Shown: positions 1-6,600 of the stretch, one piece after another
Layout of the letters: each line of letters begins with the position of its first letter
Position numbering within the stretch: position 1 is the stretch's first letter
Assembly: GCA_004335835.1 (NCBI GenBank)
Contig: RWJK01001524.1
Coordinates: 234 to 10,944, forward strand
DNA: 10,711 nucleotides
Origin: Scenedesmus sp. ARA3
Lineage: Eukaryota > Chlorophyta > Chlorophyceae > Sphaeropleales > Scenedesmaceae
Direction of reading: 5' to 3'
Translations under genes and position numbers: made by a program
Notes under the pieces: generated by a model
Told to the model about the DNA's origin: nothing
Databases searched by the model: none
What the model saw: only the letters and a program-made list of their open reading frames with translations

Positions 1-182
1 CTTCGCACATGCTGCACTGCATGTACTTGTTGGTTTATGGGGAGGTAGGGGCTGCAAGATGCCTCTGGGGTTTTACTTTGGTTGCATATTGTGGCCTGCT
101 ATCGGGTTCTCATGATATGTGAGCTGAAAGAGGGGCAAGTGACTCGCTCTAGGGCGATAGCTTGCCCACCCATGTAACAGAC

Positions 183-196
183 CTCTCTCTCTCTCT
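183..196. repeat. (CT)7 microsatellite
   Basis: Seven perfect CT dinucleotides followed by a short C run. It is an ordinary simple-sequence repeat in non-coding DNA, with no functional claim. Confidence 0.8.
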
Positions 197-317
197 CCCA
201 ACTGGTGGATTCTTGGGGCTTAGCTTTCAGCAGAGAAAGTCATGCAAATGCAATCCAGGCTGCTTCTCCAGCAAACCTTGGTTCTATCACTCCCAACTTG
301 CACACTGTCCGGCAGTG

Positions 318-411
318 CACCAGTGGCACCAGTAGCACCAGTGGCACTGGTGATCACTGATGATCACCAGTGGCACCAGTAGCACCAGTGGCACTGGTGA
401 TCACTGATGAT
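318..411. repeat. Two perfect 47-bp tandem copies with nested inverted repeats
   Basis: Copy 1 (318-364) and copy 2 (365-411) are identical over 47 bp, and the next two bases start a third copy before the match ends. Each unit is built from CACCAGTG-type words and their complements. A perfect 12-bp inverted repeat spans the copy junction: 345-356 pairs with 361-372 across a 4-base loop (CTGA). Beyond one G-G mismatch the stem continues for three more pairs. Each copy also contains an 8-bp-arm quasi-palindrome (336-352 and 383-399) and the palindrome GTGATCAC (350-357 and 397-404). It lies in non-coding DNA about 1 kb beyond the BTB stop codon. It could be the remnant of a small palindromic element or a locally slipped repeat. 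Confidence 0.9.
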
Positions 412-906
412 CATCAAGAAGTCATGCGGTTGACCATGCGCCAGGGCCATGAGCAGACCAGCAGCATTGAGAGAGGACATGTGGGTCCTGGCATCACCTT
501 GGATGCACGCAGGTACGAGCCACAACAGGCTGAACACAGGTCTGAGACCAGAAAGGAGAGTGAGCACCGTATAACACAATGCACACCATTGAACGCCAAG
601 TCTCTCAAGTTATATCCAGAGACGTCTTACTGTGGTGCGCAACGGCACCCCACCTCACCGACAGCTTGCTCTAAGTGCAAACCACACCAACAGAAAGCAT
701 GTCGCCAATCAATAGCCAGATGTGCCAAAACACATAACCTACGCACGGTTCAGCAGCTGAGCACTACTTCAGCCTACAATGAATCATCAGCAGCAGTGCT
801 GGTTGCACCATTGGCCGTACAAGACAGGAGCCTTTGGGCAGGGGCCTTCTGGACCAGCATTGCTTGGTCGTGCGCAGATGTGCAGTTTACTTGCTGAGGT
901 CCGTCC

Positions 907-911
907 TTACA
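907..911 (-). terminator. Candidate poly(A) signal TGTAA for the BTB gene
   Basis: The plus strand reads TTACA, so the minus strand reads TGTAA, the usual poly(A) signal of chlorophycean algae. It is the first such word downstream of the BTB stop codon, about 480 bases away. Five bases recur often by chance, so this is only a candidate. Confidence 0.3.
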
Positions 912-1388
912 GTAACCACGTAGGTCGTCCATCTGATGAGGAAGTCCGAGCTGTCGCAGACCATTGTGCACACAATTCAGCTACATGCTCACTGGCCAGC
1001 CCCTGTACCGCTTAGTCACTCCATACAACGAGGATCACAGAGCAACCTGTGGGAGCCTGCCCGCATCCATGCACAAAGCATTACCCAGCCGCCTTAGGCG
1101 GGCCGGGGAAAGGTGTGTCTGCAAGGCTAACTGCACCCAACTTGGCAAGCTCAGAGGGCCTGCGCATCTGATGGACCAGAGTGAGTGGCACAAAGCTGCC
1201 AAACATGTGTGTTTCGTGCTGCCCAGGGCACAATGTGCTGCTCTGCACTGGCAAGTGCAGAATGCAGATACCATTGCAACACCAAACCATGACATCACCA
1301 GAACATGGCATAGCTTGCCTGTGCAGTGCACAGAGCAGCAGCCAGTGCCACACATCTTTCCTCGTGCGTGTGAGCTCACACCTCGAGG

Positions 1389-2597
1389 TCAAGAAACTGT
1401 TGAACGGCAAACTCCGCACTTCACAGTGGCACTCTCGTGTTTGTAGTGCCTTCTGAGTGTCATGCAGTGGCTGCAGTAAGCGCTGTCCCAGTTGCAGCCT
1501 GCAGGGGCGCTCTCCTTCAACAGGTAGGCCTTCACACGCATCTGCTCATTCCTAATGCTCTGCTCCGCCAGTGCTGCTGCCAGGTGGCTGCTGGTGGCAG
1601 GTGACAGGTCCAACAGCAGCTCCTTCTTGCATTCAGCAACCACTGCAATATCTTTCACTGCGTTGTCAATGCACGCCTGAGCAACCTCTGACAGGCCTGC
1701 TGCATCTGCCAGGGGAATCAACTTCCAGACAAACTGCAAGCTGCCTGGCTTGCTGTTGAGCACGTTCTTGTTGCTCTCCAGAAAGGTGGCTGCCCTGGAC
1801 AGCAGCGCCGGCATGTCATACTTGCTGCCGATTGCCAGCAGCACCTGCAGCCGACCGCAGGACAAGGTCAAGGACAAGGACAAGGACAAGGATAAGGCAG
1901 CTGTCGTATCTGGATGCTCATCGCCAGAGCTTTTTAGCAATGCACGTGGCAGGGCACATCAGTCACTACTGAGCAGCCGTCAGCTGTTGGCCATGAACTG
2001 CTGCATCCTCCAGAGGATGCTGCCAAGATAAGTTCCATTGCAATTAGGGGGGGGCAACCTGGATCTCACGAAGCTCCTGCCACTGCTTGGTGTGGGCAGC
2101 GTCAGGTGCTGCTGCTGCTGTTTCAAACATGCTGCTAGCAACAGTTGTGGTACCACCGCTGGTTGACTATTTCATGCAGTGTGTGAGACCACCTGTCAGC
2201 TGACAGGAGCTGTAGCAGCCAACACAGCTGGCAGTGCTCACCTCCAGGTTATCCCACGTGACCAGAGCCTGCGGCACCACAGGTAGATGAAGGACACTGC
2301 TGTCAGCCAGTCGTTCTTGCTGGTGCCATCCATGGGGATGGTGATGGGGCCGCTGGCAGGCTTGCTGTTGTAGTTCAGCAGACTAGCGCTGCTGCTGCTG
2401 CTGCTGCTGCAGTTGCCAGCCTCAAGCGCATTGCTGAGCACCTTGGACCACATGGACAGAGTTTGGGCATGGCCGGGAACTGCTTCGTCTTCAAACAGCA
2501 GCTGCACGTCACTGCTGAGGCTCAGCAGCTCAAGCAGCTGCTCATTGGTTGAGGCAGCAGCTGCGCTGCCTGTGGTCTCCTTGCTGGCTTGCGCCAT
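1389..2597 (-). CDS. BTB/POZ domain protein with Cys-rich C-terminus; one-base frame break
   Basis: The core exons on the minus strand are 2597-2242 and 1844-1389. The start is the first ATG in its frame and has a good context (ACAATGGCG). The BTB domain begins with SDVQLLFEDEAVPGH (residues about 29-43), the position where BTB proteins have SDV..., and continues through ITIP...WLTAVSFIY to about residue 105. After the intron it resumes as VLLAIGSKYDMPALL, a typical second half. After FIY the frame reads into a stop at 2238-2240, while the next frame reads VVPQALVTWDNLE up to a phase-0 GTGAGC donor. Exon 1 is 356 bases, one short of a multiple of three, so one base seems lost, probably in the GG at 2282-2283. 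With that base the protein would be about 270 residues. The tail carries CSHC and CGVC pairs (C-x2-C-x15-C-x2-C), resembling a zinc ribbon. BTB domains mediate dimerisation and often recruit substrates to cullin-3 ubiquitin ligases. Whether this one does cannot be seen. It may be a sequencing error or a young pseudogene. Confidence 0.8.
1845..2241 (-). other. Intron of the BTB gene (397 bp)
   Basis: The donor CTGGAG|GTGAGC (exon ends at 2242) and the acceptor GGCTGCAG|GTGCTG (exon begins at 1844) join in phase 0, giving DNLE followed by VLLAIGSKYDM, a continuous BTB sequence. The intron holds a run of eight G on the plus strand (2047-2054) and a pyrimidine-rich hexamer repeat just before the acceptor. 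Confidence 0.8.
1861..1896. repeat. Hexamer tandem repeat (GACAAG)6, slightly diverged
   Basis: Six 6-base units, four of them exactly GACAAG (the second is GTCAAG, the last GATAAG). On the transcribed minus strand this is CTTGTC repeated, a pyrimidine-rich stretch that ends about 16 bases from the BTB intron acceptor. It probably serves as or extends the polypyrimidine tract. If the intron were retained, this part would read as alternating Ser-Leu. Confidence 0.85.
2388..2408. repeat. (GCT)7 triplet repeat inside the BTB domain
   Basis: Seven perfect triplets. On the minus strand they are AGC codons for seven Ser (residues about 64-70). They sit in a loop between the first BTB half (SKVLSNALEAG) and the strand ITIPMDG, where insertions are tolerated. 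This is the same triplet that dominates the other two genes. Confidence 0.9.
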
Positions 2598-2833
2598 TGT
2601 GGTGAGCGATGGGTAAAACGGCAGAATATCACATGGTAGTCGAAACAGGCCTGGAGGACTGCCTGCAATACTATCTATTGTCTGAGAAATGAAGAGCAAC
2701 TGTTTGTCACTTGGCACAGATAGTGGGGTGGTACCAAAGTCTGAATCCAAGGTAGCAGTTGGCAACTGACACGGCACAGACAGGCCAGCTCATGGGGTTA
2801 CTGTGCCTGATACAGCATCGTCAAGGCACTCAC

Positions 2834-3157
2834 CTTGCAATTCAAACCACTGTGTTGCAGCAACTGTGCTGCCCAGCCACCACACTGCATCTTCAAACAG
2901 CTGCAGCCGTTGTGGGAGGGACCCACATGACAGCGGGCGCTCTACGACAGCCATGGCTATGAGGTTTCTGTTCCAGCAACACATTGCGGCATACAGCTCT
3001 AGTTGTGTGCTGTAGTTGTGTGCTGAAATTTCTAGTATAGCAGCACTTGGCTGCTTGATAGTGGCGCCATGTCGCAGCTGTGAATATGAGCCTGGGCCCA
3101 CCGGCTGCTTGGTGGTGGCGCAGTCGCCGTGAAGTTGGTGCCAGCTGGTATCATCAC
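2834..3157 (-). other. Possible additional upstream exon of the BTB gene
   Basis: This minus-strand segment lies between an acceptor-like TTGCCTCTAG (exon would begin at 3157) and a near-consensus donor CAAG|GTGAGTG (exon would end at 2834). It is 324 bases, a multiple of three, and open throughout in the frame that enters and leaves in phase 1. An acceptor ATTGCAG at 2664-2663 would then close a 171-bp intron and run in frame through 21 codons into the BTB ATG at 2597. A second acceptor ending at 2651 is also in frame. The encoded sequence includes LELYAAMCCWNRNLIAMAVV and LFEDAVWWLGSTVAATQWFE, which look protein-like, but I recognise no domain. No upstream ATG-containing exon with a matching phase-1 donor was found, so it could equally be a 5' UTR exon or chance. 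Confidence 0.35.
3000..3025. repeat. 13-bp perfect tandem duplication
   Basis: The word TAGTTGTGTGCTG occurs twice head to tail (3000-3012 and 3013-3025). It looks like a recent slippage duplication. It lies inside the possible upstream BTB exon, and because 13 is not a multiple of three it would have shifted that frame. This argues mildly against strong coding constraint there. Confidence 0.85.
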
Positions 3158-3619
3158 CTAGAGGCAATACATACAATCATAATGTATATGAAGAATTACT
3201 TGAATCTTTCTTTCTAGCGTAGAATTGCTCGTTAAGGGCAAAACAGATCTGGAGCCACCTCAATGCTGCTCCAGCACTTAATGGTCAAGAAGAAAACCAA
3301 AAAAACGCCTTTGAGGATCAAATAGTTTTGTATGCTTTCACGAGCAGTATGTTGAGGCTGCCAGCACTCCTGCAACTGCAGGAGCAGGAGCATGCGAATG
3401 CCGCGCTTCACACTAGGGTTGTTGCAGGGTGCAACCTTGCTCGTCCCAATGTGCTGATACAGAACAAAACGACGCATATCCGTCAAATTAGTTGCCTACA
3501 ATGGCGAGTTGTGCGGAGATGCCGCTGTGCTGTAAATACTTGGAAGGACGGACGTATGCTGACCATGTATGACTGAGCGGCGTAGCTCCGCGCACCGATA
3601 GTCAGCTAAGGTCACGAAA

Positions 3620-6600
3620 ATGCAAGCTGCAGGGCGCGCGGCCGCCTCTCCCGCACTGCAGCTTTGGGAGGCCTACCACAGCAGCAGTGCACTTGCTGGC
3701 ACCTTGAGAGGAGCAGTGCGAGCCCACCTGGAGTGTGAACACCTCGCTCAGTTGCTGGAGACAGTTTCAGAGCTGCTATGCTTTGTGTTCAGCCGCTACA
3801 ATGACGCTCTCTTCTTGGGCTCCCTCAACACGCATGTTTCGTCTGCTGGTGAGCATCTGCTGCTTACCTGACCCCTGCCGAAGCAGCAAGACAGCAGCAA
3901 ACAACCCACACGCTCATCCTTCATGCCCATCCCACTGCTTCCTTTGCATCTCTCTGTCTGCCTCTGCAGCTCAGCTGCTGCACTTTGGGCTGCTCAAGGT
4001 CTGCCGCGTGGCTGACAGCTGCTGCAGCAGTTGCATCAGCGCCACCAGCAGCAGCGCAGCACCCTTCTCCCCAGCCACGACCACCTCCAGTGCAGCCAGC
4101 GCAGCAGGAGACATTCAGCTGGCAGTCACAGTGCTAGCGACAGCAGTGCAGTACCTGGAAGCTACACATAGCGCAAAGCAGGCAGATGCAGCAGCGCCGC
4201 AAGTCCTACCAGGCCCCCGTGCCTCACTGCAAGTGCAGCAGCAGGCGCTGTTGCAGAGCGGCAAGAAAGTTGCAGCAGCACAAGCTGCTCGCAGGAGCAC
4301 TGGTGGGGCAAGACAGCTGCCTGTGCAGCCAGATGTTGTGCAGCTCTTCAACTCTACAGCAATAGAAAGCACAGCAGGGCTTGCAGGAAATGTTCCCAGC
4401 AGCAGCGCTCACACCAGCAACACCTACACACAGCAACATCAGTTGCAGGAAATGGCTGAGCAAGCAGCCAATGACTCAATGTTACCAGCAGTGGAGGGGG
4501 AAGCTACATTTGACATGCAGTGGCAGCAGGACATACAAGCAGAGCCACAGCTGCAGGAACTCGAGCAGCAGCAGGAGGACGAGCAGCATGAAGAGCCACC
4601 AGCAGCAGCTACTGTGGCAGCAGATGCCATAGACCCAGAGGCCTATCAAGCTGCCAAGCTGCAGGCCTTGCAGGAACTGCTGCGGCCTGGCAGCACCTGG
4701 AGCCTGGATGATGGCGGGGCTGGCTTTGTGTGCAAGCCAGGCTGCAACAGCGGGCCACAGCTGCAGCAACAGCAGCAGCTGCTTTTCAGCTGTCCAAGCA
4801 GGTCACCTGCGCCACCAGCAGTGGCTTCTGACACTCCGGCAGCGGAAGATGCAGGAGCAGCAGCAGCAGCTGTGGAAGAGGACGCCAGCACAGACGGCAC
4901 CACCTCAGCAGCGGCAGAAGAGCGAAGCACAAACGTCTCACAGCCACACCTTGCAGCAGCTCCATCAGCAGGCACAGGTGAAGATGCTGCTGTTGATGCA
5001 ACACCATCTGAAGCCTGTAGAGAGCCACCAGGCAGTGGCGAATCTGCAGAGCAGGCGCAGCTGCAAGATGCCTTGCAGGAAGAGGCCTCGCAGGAAGCAG
5101 ATGTAGCAGTCAACAGCACAGCATGGCTGCAGCAGCAGCTGCAGCAGATCTACAGCAATGCGCTGCTGCAGGGCCGCAAGCCGCAGCAGCAGCGGCACAG
5201 CATGCTGCGCCGCTCACAGGAGCTGATGTGTGGCGTGATGGACGCTGCTGAGCTGCCGCTGCTGCCTGCCAGGGCGCAGTCGCCAGAGCCCGCAGGGTTT
5301 GTGCTAGGGTTTGTCAGCGCAGGGTTCAATAGCAGCAGTGGCAGCGGGGCCACTGGCCCTGGCAGGTCAGTGCCGGCATCAACCGAAGATCTGGTTGAGG
5401 CAGTGCTTGGGCGCAGGGGCAGGACTACACCTGGCAGCACCAGCAGCAACACTGGAGGTGGCAGCGCTGGTGGCAGCATGTACAGCAGCAGCATGGCTGC
5501 CGCTGCTGCCGCAGGCGTGGTGACTGCACTGTATGAATCAAGCAGTGCAAGGAAGTCCTCATCCTCACCAGGCATGGGCAGAAGGTCACCCTTCAACTCT
5601 GCGCCTGGCAGCACAAGAACAGGATCAGATGTTGCAGGAGCAGGGTATGGCAGCAGCGGCAGCTGCAGTGGTGGCGGCATGGTAGGCACCTGCAGCCCCA
5701 GGGGCTATGCAGGCAGGAGCTATGCGTCCCGTGCAGCCAGTGTATCAGGTAGTGTCAGCAGCAGCAGGGATGGCTCCCACAGTGGTGCAGGTGCTAGAAA
5801 CAGCCGGCGTAAAAGTTGTACCAGCAGCCCTGGCTCAGCGATACGCACAGTGCCAGGATCAGGTTGCATCACTCCTACCAAGCCTGCCAGGGCCAACTCA
5901 CCAGGCGCTGCAGCTCAGACTCCTGGCAGTTGTGAAGCTCCTTCTAGCAGCCAAGGACGACTTGTGTCCAGTCAGGATGGCAGCAGCAGCAGCAGCGGCT
6001 GCAAGAGGAAGGGGAGCAGCAGCAAGGGTGCCAGCAGCAGTGTTGGGCAGGGCAGTGCACAGGTCAGCCAGGACTGGCAGGCAGCACCAGCTGCTGCAAG
6101 TGTGCGGTCACCCAGCAGGACTAGCAGCCCATCACCAGCACGCCAGTCACAGTCTGGAGCGCGGGCAAGCAGAGATTCCATCCTTGGCCGCGGCAGACAC
6201 AGCATGTCAGGGGCCGTTGATGCATCCAGCAGCACTGCCTATGAAGAGGCGCTGGCCCTTGCAGCATCAGCTGCAGGCACAGCGTACAAGAGCGCCAGCA
6301 GCATCGGCGACGGCAGCAGCAGCATCAGTGGCGGCTGCGGCCTCACACGTCGCAGCAGCGCAGGCAGTACGCTGTTTATGAGTGCCCGCAGCTCCCATGC
6401 AGGCAGTACAGCTGGCAGCGTGGCCAGTTGCCATGAAGGCACCAGCAGGATGCGCACGAGTGTCACTGGTGGCACAGGCAGCTGCAGCGTGACAAGTGCA
6501 GCAGGCGCATCTGTGCTTGGTATGCTGGCTGCTGCGGCTGCAGGAGCTGCCGAGGAGGCAGCGGTGCTACTGCCGGTTGGAATGGGAGTGGCAGTGAGCA

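Larger units (their letters stand above)
1..1388. other. Non-coding region, 3' flank of the BTB gene
   Basis: I see no convincing gene here. Open frames exist on both strands, but they are short, overlap one another in several frames, have no recognisable domain and lack clear splice sites. The right part is probably the 3' UTR and downstream flank of the minus-strand BTB gene, whose stop codon is at 1389-1391. A TGTAA at 173-177 on the plus strand could belong to the 3' end of a gene lying left of the window, but this is weak. The notable contents are a CT microsatellite and a 47-bp hairpin-forming tandem repeat. Confidence 0.6.
2598..3619. promoter_or_regulatory. Divergent intergenic region between the BTB and TPR genes
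   Basis: The BTB gene is transcribed leftward and the TPR gene rightward, so both 5' regions must lie in this roughly 1-kb stretch, unless the upstream BTB exon is real and shifts that promoter further right. I see no clear TATA box. Just before the TPR start a seven-codon open frame (3556-3576) could act as an upstream ORF if transcription begins to its left. The part at 3180-3580 is visibly poorer in CAG/CTG than the genes. Confidence 0.45.

Noticed and set aside
134..167. Short inverted repeat GGGCAAG...CTTGCCC with a 20-base loop
   Set aside because: A 7-bp stem with a long loop and no T run or gene context is expected by chance in a window of this size.
370..897. A 175-codon plus-strand open frame starting in the 47-bp repeat
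   Set aside because: It starts inside the tandem repeat, has no domain, is overlapped by open frames on the other strand and ends without a splice context. Chance is more likely.
964..1446. A 160-codon plus-strand open frame and overlapping minus-strand frames of about 113 codons
   Set aside because: Several frames on both strands are open over the same bases, the products are Cys/His-rich without a metal-binding spacing, and the region is the 3' flank of the BTB gene.
2598..2777. A longer N-terminus for the BTB protein starting at 2777
   Set aside because: The codon at 2777 on the minus strand is GTG, not ATG, and no ATG occurs in that frame before 2597. It could be coding only if spliced from an upstream exon.
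3232..3486. A minus-strand frame with an ATG (MRRFVLYQHIGTSK...) as a possible first exon of the BTB gene
   Set aside because: I found no donor in it with the phase needed to join the possible exon at 2834-3157 (the best, AGCAAG|GTTGCA, is weak and in phase 0), and no domain is recognisable.
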